Of a DNA stretch of 64,000 nucleotides, positions 27,701 through 35,266 are shown one piece after another. The position numbers and the translations under genes were made by a program. Source of the stretch: Bacteroidota bacterium (lineage in GTDB: Bacteria; Bacteroidota; Bacteroidia; Bacteroidales; VadinHA17); NCBI GenBank assembly GCA_029547705.1, contig JAKPOU010000020.1, forward strand, positions 30,477 through 94,476, given 5' to 3'. Position 1 is the stretch's first letter. Each line of letters opens with the position of its first letter. A model generated the notes under the pieces. That model saw nothing but the letters and a program-made list of their open reading frames with translations, searched no databases and had not been told where the DNA came from.

Positions 27701-28029
27701 GATGGCCCGTAATCAGGTACTTTGCAGGACACCCGCTTAAATCAAACTTTCTCAACTCCTTCCAGCTGGTCGGTTTCGGAGACATCGGATCCGCATGGGT
27801 GGGAAGAACACCCTGGGCGGGAGAAAATGCATGGGACAACGAAGTAATCCAGAGCGGTTCCGTGAAAGTGACACTTGACTCAAACCGGGAGCCGATAGTG
27901 GCAGGATTCGGGGCAGGATTAAGAGCCCAGCTGCTGGGATATTTCGTAAGAGCCGACTGGGCATGGGGCATTGAAAACAACTACATTCTCCCAAGGGTCT
28001 TCTACCTGTCATTCAGTCTCGATTTCTGA
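24748..28029 (+). CDS. TolB-like propeller protein with C-terminal outer-membrane barrel
   Basis: 1093 aa. A signal peptide (to about 22, VTGQ) is followed by a helical domain reminiscent of gluzincin-like (peptidase MA-type) folds: it keeps the downstream WFIKGLANYVS but the expected HExxH position reads TEVIVNEM, so it is probably not a protease. Next is a beta-propeller (about 300-560; SPDGRYIAY, WHPSGRILTY, SPEGSRLIF blades), a linker, and from about 690 a beta-barrel ending in YLSFSLDF, the terminal-Phe BAM signal, with DWAWG as in D15-like surface antigens. Likely an outer-membrane protein with a large periplasmic part; function unknown. Bacteroidota annotations often call such proteins TolB translocation proteins. 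Confidence 0.75.
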   Translation: MRNRRLLIIIILACLAPLTVTGQFYNGHQMTFGKNRVQYYDYYWSFYRFENIDCYFNEYGRDLAQYTADYAIRKLDEIEDFFDYNLEKRLVFIIHKNNNEYRESNVGLVTGDADTYNTGGFSRIIKNKVLLYYEGDHVAYQKQIGASITEVIVNEMLYDADVRDRISSSSVITIPEWFIKGLANYVSFGWDVETENRVKDGIMTGYYKNINHLEYDDAVYAGQSFWRFIGKEYGDALIPNIIYLTKVYKNIEDGLLYVIGKNVKELMKEWKAFYRNEFADDEAKPDYDGNVIARSKKEQLFQQVKISPDGRYIAYVTNNWGRKRIRIYDQTTGKQKVIFRKEPKYEHITDNTYPVIAWHPSGRILTYINEENAGMVIYFYRTDEKKTEKRNLLYFDKILDFSYSPEGSRLIFSGVKDGITDLYLHTISSGTNEQITRDIADDLNPSFLEGEEDVIIFSSNRLSDTITNLADPWEKVGNTFNLFTYNLSRRDNILTRLTEGQYIERFSPSGNIRKRFTYIGDADGMMNRYSATFDSAISYIDTATHYRYFIRSEALSAYDRNILTQSVDRAEDNYGEVLFNKGKYMIRKGKLSDSPPLSDRERKFSNFRKEKSALLHRADSIEQLRQWLISEDKKRRDTLTKPLYEYYLTSEPIDINHYIFEKEKQNYFEQLWRKDYMNIDLDTGRLKLPLIRIYQTAFYNNYIANQIDFSFLNNTYQVYSGGAPYYNPGINLLTRFGVIDLFENYRLTGGFRFSGNFDSNEYLVSAESLKGKLDKQFIFHRQGFFSSNDTSYFKSHTHNIYLTFSKPFTPVLSLKGTVAYRNDRHVMLYSDNMVAVLNNDIISRHWGNLKGELVYDNTRKRNINIYYGTRFKIFGEYYKELNYKMSDMIVIGVDYRTYIRLHRELIWANRFAASTSYGPTRLVYYLGGVDNWMGNIFNRKAMFDQSIPVNPNMNYGFQALATNMRGFIQNIRNGTSFALINSEIRWPVIRYFAGHPLKSNFLNSFQLVGFGDIGSAWVGRTPWAGENAWDNEVIQSGSVKVTLDSNREPIVAGFGAGLRAQLLGYFVRADWAWGIENNYILPRVFYLSFSLDF

Positions 28030-28044
28030 CCTTATCCGGAAGAC

Positions 28045-28071
28045 ATGCCGCTGCTATGTGTCATGCGGCAT
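28045..28071 (+). terminator. Intrinsic terminator after the propeller/barrel gene
   Basis: ATGCCGC and GCGGCAT form a perfect 7-bp stem with a 13-base loop, followed by TTTAAAATAAAATTTTTTT, 16 bases after the stop codon. Confidence 0.6.
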
Positions 28072-28093
28072 TTTAAAATAAAATTTTTTTGGA

Positions 28094-28101
28094 TACATTT
28101 G
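28094..28101 (+). promoter_or_regulatory. -7 promoter element for the ferredoxin
   Basis: TACATTTG, full match to TAnnTTTG, 31 bases before the ferredoxin ATG and directly after the upstream terminator. Confidence 0.55.
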
Positions 28102-28132
28102 GAAACTCAAAAATTCTAATACTAAAATAAAA

Positions 28133-28303
28133 ATGGCTTACAAAATCAATGAAGATTGCACAGCGTGCGGAACATGCCTGGACGAATGTCCGGTTGAGGC
28201 AATTTCTGAAGGCGACATCTACAAAATAGATCCGGACTTATGCACCGACTGCGGAGCATGCGCGGATGTCTGCCCGGTTGAGGCAATTCATCCTGAGAAC
28301 TGA
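28133..28303 (+). CDS. Small 2[4Fe-4S] ferredoxin
   Basis: 56 aa starting MAYKINEDCTACGTC. Two CxxCxxCxxxCP motifs, Cys9-12-15-19 and Cys37-40-43-47, each bind one [4Fe-4S] cluster, the typical clostridial-type layout. A low-potential electron carrier in the cytoplasm, for partners such as pyruvate:ferredoxin oxidoreductase or hydrogenase, none of which is in the window. It is a single-gene unit bounded by its own promoter and a strong terminator. The acidic protein and compact length are standard for anaerobic Bacteroidota. Confidence 0.95.
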   Translation: MAYKINEDCTACGTCLDECPVEAISEGDIYKIDPDLCTDCGACADVCPVEAIHPEN

Positions 28304-28326
28304 TGCTGTGTATTCAGATTAACTGC

Positions 28327-28358
28327 CGGGGCTGAAGCAATTCAGTCCCGTTTTGTTT
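28327..28358 (+). terminator. Intrinsic terminator after the ferredoxin
   Basis: CGGGGCTGAA and TTCAGTCCCG form a 10-bp stem (one G-U pair) with a GCAA tetraloop, followed by TTTTGTTT. It ends at the 3' end of the convergent gldB. Confidence 0.8.
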
Positions 28359-29380
28359 CAGTCGGGATCATATCCCGCCATCGTCAGCAGGCCCTGTATA
28401 TCCCTTGAATCCATAAGATCACCAAGACTGATGTCACGGTTCTTCTTCATGGCTGATTCAACTATTCTGAATCCTGTCCAGACCGCTGCCCTTCCCGGTG
28501 ATTCGTTCGTGAAATAGCTGGTGAAAGGTGCCGTTCCGGTAAGCTTGCGGATAACAAACTGATCAGTGCTGAAAAGAAGATCGTGTTCTATAAGGTACTG
28601 CCACATCTGCCTTTCATTGTTTTCGCAGAACTTCATCTGGGAGGCAGTGAAACCAAACAGCAGTGTGTCACTTATACCGGGAAGCATACATTTTTCAAAA
28701 TATTTCAGCTTGCCTTCATGAAGCATGACACTCAGCAGGTTTTTTTCAGGATAGTCCATGCTCTCATAATCCCATTCCGAAGCGCCCCAGCCGTACATGC
28801 AGTCAGGAACAAGGTTGAAGGGATTCATCCTGGCAGCCACATACTGATAAATTTCAAGACGCGGATAATAGGGACTGTTCCTTCCAAGATACCTGTCAAG
28901 CCCTAAACCGATAACCGAATCGCCGGCAATGATACTGCTGTTGAAACCGGTAACACAGCTGATAACCGAAGGAACCGCCTTATCGGGAAAATGATAGAGA
29001 TAATGCCTGAATGCTTCTTCAAGTTCCTTCTCATAGGGAGCCATGTCAGGAAAAACCCGCATTACTTCCTCATATACTTCATAATTCAGCCTGTCGGTGG
29101 CAAAGCTCAGAAGCGCGGAAGGAAAATCCGGATCATCTGTGCTTCCGGCATTGATAACATAGGCAAACAACTGCAGGAAACTGCCGTATTCCTCCCTTAT
29201 CAGAGGCAATCCCTCATCAAACCCGGCAGGATCGGCCGAAAAGAGAGCCTGTTCAAACCTTTTTATCTTTACATCAGCCTCTATGGATGAAGTGTTCACT
29301 TTATAATGATTTCTTCTGCAGGCGCTTCCGGCTGCCATTAAACATGAAAAAATTACCGTGAAGAATATAATGTTTCTCAT
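28358..29380 (-). CDS. gldB: Gliding-motility lipoprotein GldB-like
   Basis: 340 aa lipoprotein: signal peptide with Cys21 (AGSAC). The body has the GldB pattern IKRFEQALFSAD near the N-terminus, then YLYHFPDKAVPSVISCVTGF, DRYLGRNSPYY and ENERQMWQYLIEHDLLF. GldB is required for gliding and is a lipoprotein component linked to the T9SS in Flavobacterium johnsoniae; its biochemical role is unresolved. Non-gliding Bacteroidota also keep it. It is divergent from a PorT-like barrel and nadE, a neighbourhood I recall for gldB in this phylum. Confidence 0.85.
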   Translation of the reverse strand: MRNIIFFTVIFSCLMAAGSACRRNHYKVNTSSIEADVKIKRFEQALFSADPAGFDEGLPLIREEYGSFLQLFAYVINAGSTDDPDFPSALLSFATDRLNYEVYEEVMRVFPDMAPYEKELEEAFRHYLYHFPDKAVPSVISCVTGFNSSIIAGDSVIGLGLDRYLGRNSPYYPRLEIYQYVAARMNPFNLVPDCMYGWGASEWDYESMDYPEKNLLSVMLHEGKLKYFEKCMLPGISDTLLFGFTASQMKFCENNERQMWQYLIEHDLLFSTDQFVIRKLTGTAPFTSYFTNESPGRAAVWTGFRIVESAMKKNRDISLGDLMDSRDIQGLLTMAGYDPD

Positions 29381-29536
29381 GCCGTTATAAATTTGAAAAT
29401 ACGAAAGTAATTACTTTTCATTGTGATGGCAAAAATCCGTGCAGCAATAAATCTGGCTCAGTATTTGATCATTTGATAATGAAAATGAATGATCACCCGT
29501 GTGATGGAGAAAATAATCCGCATACAAAGGAATGAG

Positions 29537-30295
29537 ATGAATCATACAGGTATAAAACCATCAGTCAAAGGATATATTGTACTGATTGTTCTGTTATGCA
29601 TATCATTCCGGATTTCCGCCCAGACTGATTACCGGAACACCGGTTTCAGCTCCCGGCGCGATAATTTCGCTCCCTCGTATGCATACTCGCTCGACATTCA
29701 TTTCGATCCCGTAATAAGCTGGTTTTCCACAAACAGATATCTGATGCGCAATGAAGGCGCAATACCGGGGTCAAGCATAGGCATATCCCGGAGCAAAAAT
29801 TACAGCCCGAACTACTCCTTCACATCCGGAGTCAGTATCACCGACGCAGGGGGAAAACTCATCTGCCTGGAAAAAAAATATTTCAGGCTCAGGAATCCCC
29901 GGCACGAAACAGTCGCAGTTGAAGCAGGCGAACGAATTATTTACAGGATTAAATATTTCTCCGTTCCGGTTGGCATAAAACTAAGAACAGGCGAAACCGG
30001 CTACGGGAAAATATTTGCCGAAGCCGGACTGGACCCGAAAATCGTGCTTTCGGCCAAAGCCGACATCCCGTCTCTTAATATACGGGATAATAATGCATTT
30101 GCTGAAATCAGGGCCTTCAACCTTTCATACCACGTAATGGCCGGAACAGAATATCCTGTCATCGGAAACCTCTCTGCCGTCTTCGGACTCCGCTTTGAAA
30201 ACAATTTCCTTGATTTCATACGGAACAATAAGAATAAACCGGGTGAAATGGTAAGTCATAAATTGCTATCTTTCCGGCTGGGGATTAACTTCTGA
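29537..30295 (+). CDS. PorT-like outer-membrane beta-barrel protein
   Basis: 252 aa with a signal peptide (MNHTGIKPSVKGYIVLIVLL, cut after ISAQ) and an eight-stranded-type barrel with alternating residues and final FRLGINF (terminal Phe). PorT is an outer-membrane component needed for T9SS function in Porphyromonas; this protein has the same size class and neighbours gldB, but assignment to PorT itself versus another OMP_b-brl_2 protein is uncertain. I chose the ATG at 29537, preceded by AAAGGAATGAG, over the ATG at 29489 because it gives a proper signal peptide. nadE follows after 8 bases. Confidence 0.7.
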   Translation: MNHTGIKPSVKGYIVLIVLLCISFRISAQTDYRNTGFSSRRDNFAPSYAYSLDIHFDPVISWFSTNRYLMRNEGAIPGSSIGISRSKNYSPNYSFTSGVSITDAGGKLICLEKKYFRLRNPRHETVAVEAGERIIYRIKYFSVPVGIKLRTGETGYGKIFAEAGLDPKIVLSAKADIPSLNIRDNNAFAEIRAFNLSYHVMAGTEYPVIGNLSAVFGLRFENNFLDFIRNNKNKPGEMVSHKLLSFRLGINF

Positions 30296-30303
30296 GATTT
30301 CAT

Positions 30304-31956
30304 ATGAGATTTTCGGTCGCACAGCTGAACTACCATATCGGCAATTTTACTGCCAACAGGGAAAAAATCCGCAGGGCAATACAAAAGGCAAGGGAAGAAA
30401 AATCAGATCTTGTAATATTTTCGGAGCTTTCCCTGCCGGGATATCCTCCCCATGACCTGCTACAGCGTGATGATTTCATAGAAGACTGCAGGAAAGCACT
30501 TGATGAGGTTGCGGATGAATGCAGGGGGATAACCGCAATTGCCGGCTGCCCTGTTGTCAGTGACAGCTCCGGCAGCAGGAAGCTTCTTAATTCCGCCCTT
30601 GTCCTGTCTGAGGGAAAAATCCTCTTTTCTGCGGCTAAAACAGTGTTTTCCGGACACGACATATTCGATGAGCACAGATATTTCAGTCCCGGCAGAAACT
30701 TCCGGATCTTTCCGTTCAGGGGCTTCAGGATGGCGCTTACAGTCGGTGACGACATACGGAGTGAACAATTCCCCGGATCAGAATCAGGAGATACGGAAAA
30801 CCATGCCTCTCCGGCTGTGTATGAACTGTCAGGGCAACATCCTGATTTCATTGTCAACATTTCGGCCTTCCCCTTTTCATATAAGAAAACCGGTGAAAGG
30901 ATTTCCGCATTCAGGAATAAAGCTGCCAGGTACGGTGTTCCGCTTATAAACTGCAACCAGACAGGAGCAAACACCGAGCTTATCTTCGACGGTGCATCCG
31001 TGACAATCAATGGCAAAGGGGATATCTGCGGCATGCTTCCTTTTTTTGAGGAGGAGGTCAGAACCTTCAGTTCTGAAGATTTATTCCGGGGAATACATCA
31101 TAATGATCATATACTCCCCGGTCAGCATGAGCTTGTATATAAAGCCCTGGTATGCGGAATACGTGACTATTTCAGAAAATCAGGGTTTAGCAGGGCAATC
31201 CTGGGCCTCTCCGGGGGTCTTGATTCGGCGGTTGTGCTCTGCCTTGCAGCCGAAGCGCTCGGAAATGACAGGGTACAGGCTCTCCTGATGCCCTCCCGCT
31301 ATTCATCGGAGGATTCCGTTACCGATGCCCTCACACTGGCGGAACGCCTGAACATTCCATACAACATCATAAGCATAGAAAAGCCTTTCAGGGCCTTTGA
31401 GGAAGATCTCGCCCCCCTGTTTGCCGGTAAACAGCCGGATGTCACGGAAGAGAATATTCAGGCAAGAATAAGGGCAATACTTCTGATGGCAGTGGCAAAT
31501 AAATCCGGAGCCGTTTTACTGAATGCTTCCAACAAGAGTGAGGCAGCCGTGGGATACGGAACATTATACGGGGACATGGCAGGAGGCCTGTCCGTCATCG
31601 GGGATGTCTACAAAACTGATGTTTACAGTCTTGCCCGCCACATAAACAGAAACGGGGAAATAATTCCGGAAAATATAATTGCCAGGCCACCCTCGGCAGA
31701 GCTGAGGGCTGATCAGCTCGACACCGATTCACTTCCGGAATACAGCATCCTGGATCCAATACTTTACCAGTATATTGAAGAACAGAAAGCACCGGCCGCA
31801 ATCACCGGCAGAGGCATAACACCCGGAATCGTATCAGATGTCATAGGAATGGTCAGGAACAGCGAGTATAAGAGATTCCAGGCCCCGCCGGTTCTGAGAA
31901 TTTCCTCCAGATCATTCGGACAGGGAAGAATAATGCCCCTGGCAGCAAAATACTGA
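30304..31956 (+). CDS. nadE: NAD+ synthetase with nitrilase-like domain lacking the catalytic Cys
   Basis: 550 aa, the two-domain form: an N-terminal CN-hydrolase (glutaminase) domain to about 260, then the NAD synthetase domain with the ATP-pyrophosphatase loop LSGGLDSA, NASNKSEAAVGYGTLYGD and PPSAELRADQLD. It amidates nicotinic acid adenine dinucleotide to NAD+. In the glutaminase triad Glu41 (FSELSLPGYP) and Lys112 (AAKTVF) are present, but the nucleophile position, normally Cys in a (V/I)CED motif, reads VGDD with Gly148 (codon GGT at 30745). Ammonia from glutamine therefore probably cannot be made by this domain, and the enzyme may use free ammonia. Cotranscribed with the PorT-like gene. 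Confidence 0.92.
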   Translation: MRFSVAQLNYHIGNFTANREKIRRAIQKAREEKSDLVIFSELSLPGYPPHDLLQRDDFIEDCRKALDEVADECRGITAIAGCPVVSDSSGSRKLLNSALVLSEGKILFSAAKTVFSGHDIFDEHRYFSPGRNFRIFPFRGFRMALTVGDDIRSEQFPGSESGDTENHASPAVYELSGQHPDFIVNISAFPFSYKKTGERISAFRNKAARYGVPLINCNQTGANTELIFDGASVTINGKGDICGMLPFFEEEVRTFSSEDLFRGIHHNDHILPGQHELVYKALVCGIRDYFRKSGFSRAILGLSGGLDSAVVLCLAAEALGNDRVQALLMPSRYSSEDSVTDALTLAERLNIPYNIISIEKPFRAFEEDLAPLFAGKQPDVTEENIQARIRAILLMAVANKSGAVLLNASNKSEAAVGYGTLYGDMAGGLSVIGDVYKTDVYSLARHINRNGEIIPENIIARPPSAELRADQLDTDSLPEYSILDPILYQYIEEQKAPAAITGRGITPGIVSDVIGMVRNSEYKRFQAPPVLRISSRSFGQGRIMPLAAKY

Positions 31957-32057
31957 GAACCCTTCTGCCGGCCCTTTCAGTTTCTGCCTCCATTTTGTCA
32001 GGAAAGGACTGCTGTTCCGCCCTCTCCGGACGGGTCATCATACAGATTCCCTCTTCC

Positions 32058-34535
32058 CTACTCCCTGAAAAAGACTCTTTTTACCCGCGGTGGTATTGAT
32101 GTAAGGATCTCATAGGGTATGGTCCCGCATTTCCCGGCCAGTTCGGCAATGCTGATACCCTGACCGAATATCTCGGCCTCATCCCCTTCTCCGGCGTCCA
32201 CTCCGCTTATGTCGGCCATGCACATATCCATGCAAATATTGCCGATAATGGGAACCCTCCGGTTCTTTATGAAAAGTGAGCCATTCCCGTTTCCCAGCTT
32301 CCTGTTCAGTCCATCGGCATATCCCACGGGCAGTATGGCAATAACACGGTCACTGTCCGCAACAGCGGCACATCCGTAACCGACAGGTTCTCCTGCCGGA
32401 ATTGTTTTCACCTGCGATATCCTGGTCATATACCTTCCTGCCGGTTTAAGATCAGGCTTGTCAGCATCTCCGGCATTGAAATATCCGGTACCGTACAAGC
32501 CTATGCCGGGCCTGACCATTTCAAAATGGTATTCGGGGAAACGTATGATCGCGGATGAATTGCATATATGCCTGATGAAGGAGTAGCCCGTTGCTTCCCT
32601 GAGCTTTTCAGCCACCTTTGTAAACAGTGCGGCCTGCCTGTGAGTGAAATGATCAAGGGCCGGATCCTCACTGGCTGCAAAATGGGAAAAAACAGATACG
32701 ATTTTCATGCTTTCACTGCTTCTCACCAGGCTTGCCAGCCTGTCAGCATCACCGGGCATAAAACCAAGCCGGTGCATTCCCGTATCAATCTTGATATGCA
32801 CGGGATAACCCACCAGTCCGTATTTCAAAGCTGTCTCCCTGAACCTTTCGAATGAGCGGAAACTGTATATCTCGGGTTCAAGGTCATACCTGATCATCAG
32901 TTCAAATGCCGAGGGGTCAGGATTCATTACCATCACAGGAAGAGTGATTCCTGCATTCCTCAGCTCGACGCCCTCATCTGCGTATGCAACGCCGAGATAG
33001 CCTACCCTGTGGTATTCCAGAAGGGCTGCCGTTTCCGCATGGCCCGAACCATAGGCAAAAGCCTTTACCATCGCCATAATGGCTGTCCCCGGTCTGATTC
33101 TCCTTCTGTATTCATTCAGGTTATGGGCAATGGCGTCAAGGTTTATCTCGAGCACTGTCTGATGTACCTGCTGTTCCAGAAGGGCAGCAATCTTTTCAAA
33201 TTCAAATTTCCTCGCTCCCTTCAGTAGTATTGTCTCATCCCGGAAGGCCGAGGGAGTAAAGCGCTGTATAAACTCATCCGTTGAATAGTAAAACTCCGGA
33301 TCACCGCCGAACAATGAACGGTTGGCGGAAAGTACAGGCCCGATCCCTATGAACCTGCCCGTTCCGTTCTGCCGTATCAGTCCGGAAACTTCGGAATACA
33401 ATTCTTTTTCATCCCTTCCGCTCTGAACGAAATCGGAAAGTATGAGAGTCGTTTTCCTGTTGTTCTGCGCCCTGAGATAATCCAGAGCCATGCCAAGGGA
33501 ACCCGGATCGGAATTGTAATAGTCTTCAATGAGCTGACAATTGTTTATCCCGGCTTTCAGTTCCATCCTCATTGCAACTGATACGAGCGAGGCCAGTCCC
33601 TGCCGTATAACTTCCGCGTCTGTCCCCAGGACAAGGCAGGCACAGGCTGCGGTGACGGCATTGTCAACAGATGCCCGGTCACTGAAGGGTATGGAAAAAA
33701 AGTGGTCCCTGCCCCGGTATCCCATCCGTATATGTGTCTGCCTGCCGTCTCCGGAAATTTTTTCAACCCTGATCGCTGCCTCATCACTGCTGACCGACCA
33801 GTCGGCAATCTGCTTCCCCGCATAAACTTCCCTGCCGCTTATCAGTTCATGGATAATCCGGTGATCCCTGCAGTAAATAAGAACTGATGTATCCCTGAAG
33901 AGTTCCAGTTTCTCCCGGGCCTTCTCCTCAAGGCTGCTGAAATTCTCACTGTGCGCGTCACCTATATTCGTTATTATACCGATATCGGGATCTATGATAT
34001 CCCTGAGCCTGCCCATCTCACCCGGTAATGAAATACCGGCTTCAAATATTCCGTACTGATACTTGTCTTCAAGCCTGAGAACGGAAAGAGGGACTCCTGT
34101 CTGGGAATTATAGCTCCGCGGACTTCTGACCACTGATGCAGTCATTCCGAGAATATCCGCCAGCCACTCCTTTACAATGGTTTTTCCGGCACTGCCGGTC
34201 ACGGCAATAACGGGCGGCCGGAATGACTTCCTGACATGGGCGGCAAGTTTTTGTAAAGCCGCAACGGAACCGGATGTCTCTATGACAGCTGCTCCTTCAA
34301 ATTTCTCCATGTCGCGGGGAAGCCGTTCAACAACAAAAACCCTTATCCCCCTGCTGTACAGACTTTCAATAAAATCATGCCCGTCATGATTTTTACCCCT
34401 GATGGCAAAAAACAGCACTCCCTCACTGAACTTGAAATTACGGCTGTCAATAAGCACTTCTGTCACCGTCAGGTCCGGATCGCCGCTCAGCCTGCCGGAA
34501 ATTATTTCAGCAATATCGGAAGAAGAGAATTTCAC
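32058..34535 (-). CDS. murF-alr: MurF-alanine racemase fusion protein
   Basis: 825 aa, two enzymes in one chain. Residues 1 to about 452 are MurF (UDP-MurNAc-tripeptide:D-Ala-D-Ala ligase) with the ATP loop TGSAGKT (113-119), YNSQTGVPLSVL and YNSDPGSL motifs. Residues about 460-825 are a PLP alanine racemase: Lys491 in VKAFAYGSGH (family VKANAYGHG), PVGYADG region and the second-subunit catalytic Tyr in PVGYGCAAV. Making D-Ala and ligating D-Ala-D-Ala in one protein is a known Bacteroidota fusion; Ddl, the step between, is at 54 kb. The start is GTG at 34535. It follows tdk by 13 bases. Confidence 0.95.
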   Translation of the reverse strand: MKFSSSDIAEIISGRLSGDPDLTVTEVLIDSRNFKFSEGVLFFAIRGKNHDGHDFIESLYSRGIRVFVVERLPRDMEKFEGAAVIETSGSVAALQKLAAHVRKSFRPPVIAVTGSAGKTIVKEWLADILGMTASVVRSPRSYNSQTGVPLSVLRLEDKYQYGIFEAGISLPGEMGRLRDIIDPDIGIITNIGDAHSENFSSLEEKAREKLELFRDTSVLIYCRDHRIIHELISGREVYAGKQIADWSVSSDEAAIRVEKISGDGRQTHIRMGYRGRDHFFSIPFSDRASVDNAVTAACACLVLGTDAEVIRQGLASLVSVAMRMELKAGINNCQLIEDYYNSDPGSLGMALDYLRAQNNRKTTLILSDFVQSGRDEKELYSEVSGLIRQNGTGRFIGIGPVLSANRSLFGGDPEFYYSTDEFIQRFTPSAFRDETILLKGARKFEFEKIAALLEQQVHQTVLEINLDAIAHNLNEYRRRIRPGTAIMAMVKAFAYGSGHAETAALLEYHRVGYLGVAYADEGVELRNAGITLPVMVMNPDPSAFELMIRYDLEPEIYSFRSFERFRETALKYGLVGYPVHIKIDTGMHRLGFMPGDADRLASLVRSSESMKIVSVFSHFAASEDPALDHFTHRQAALFTKVAEKLREATGYSFIRHICNSSAIIRFPEYHFEMVRPGIGLYGTGYFNAGDADKPDLKPAGRYMTRISQVKTIPAGEPVGYGCAAVADSDRVIAILPVGYADGLNRKLGNGNGSLFIKNRRVPIIGNICMDMCMADISGVDAGEGDEAEIFGQGISIAELAGKCGTIPYEILTSIPPRVKRVFFRE

Positions 34536-34548
34536 ATTTATTGTTTGT

Positions 34549-35151
34549 TTAAATATGGTCTTTTAAGGCAGTGCTGCCTGCCGTCCTGTTGTAACAGGCC
34601 CTGCACAGCGGTTCATACTTTTCCTTTTCGCCAACTACCACTATCTGATCCTCTGAGGATTTCCTGTATGAATAATTTGCCAGGCTGCCGCAGCGCATAC
34701 ATATGGCATGAACCTTGGTAATATACTCAGCCACGGCAAGAAGTGCAGGCATGGGGCCAAAGGGTTTGGCCATGAAATTCATATCCAGACCGGCCACGAC
34801 AGTTCTTATGCCATTGTTTGCCAGCTGATTGCAGACATCAACAATGGAATCATCGAAAAACTGGGCCTCATCAATTCCGACAACATCAACACCAGCGGCA
34901 AGAAGCAGTATACCATATGCATTGTCCACGGGAGTGGAGCTGATCCACCTGGAATCATGCGATACGATTTTTGTTTCAGAATAGCGCCTGTCCAGGGAAG
35001 GCTTGAAAATTTCAACTTTCAGCCCTGCCAGCTGGGCTCTCCGCAACCTGCGTATAAGTTCCTCCGTTTTCCCTGAAAACATGGAACCGGTTATCACCTC
35101 AATCGTTCCGCGCCTGTCACCCGGGCCCGCCGGATTTTCAAGGATATCCAT
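34549..35151 (-). CDS. tdk: Thymidine kinase, class II
   Basis: Phosphorylates thymidine with ATP in the salvage pathway. P-loop GSMFSGKT (22-29), Asp94-Glu95 in GIDEAQFFD, and a zinc-binding lasso with Cys151, Cys154, Cys183 and Cys186 (CMRC and CRAC). 200 aa. First gene of a two-gene unit with murF-alr; I see no functional reason for the pairing beyond growth linkage. Confidence 0.95.
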   Translation of the reverse strand: MDILENPAGPGDRRGTIEVITGSMFSGKTEELIRRLRRAQLAGLKVEIFKPSLDRRYSETKIVSHDSRWISSTPVDNAYGILLLAAGVDVVGIDEAQFFDDSIVDVCNQLANNGIRTVVAGLDMNFMAKPFGPMPALLAVAEYITKVHAICMRCGSLANYSYRKSSEDQIVVVGEKEKYEPLCRACYNRTAGSTALKDHI

Positions 35152-35217
35152 AGGCTTAATATCTGTGCTTTTGTACCAAAGTATGTATATAACCCGTTAT
35201 GAAGGTGGAATTATAAT

Positions 35218-35225
35218 TACTTTTG
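35218..35225 (+). promoter_or_regulatory. -7 promoter element for the 35267 gene
   Basis: TACTTTTG (TAnnTTTG) 41 bases before the ATG at 35267. The -33 region has no good TTG. Confidence 0.45.
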
Positions 35226-35266
35226 CAAAGTAAGTTAATTGATTTGTTTTAATAACAATAAGAGTC

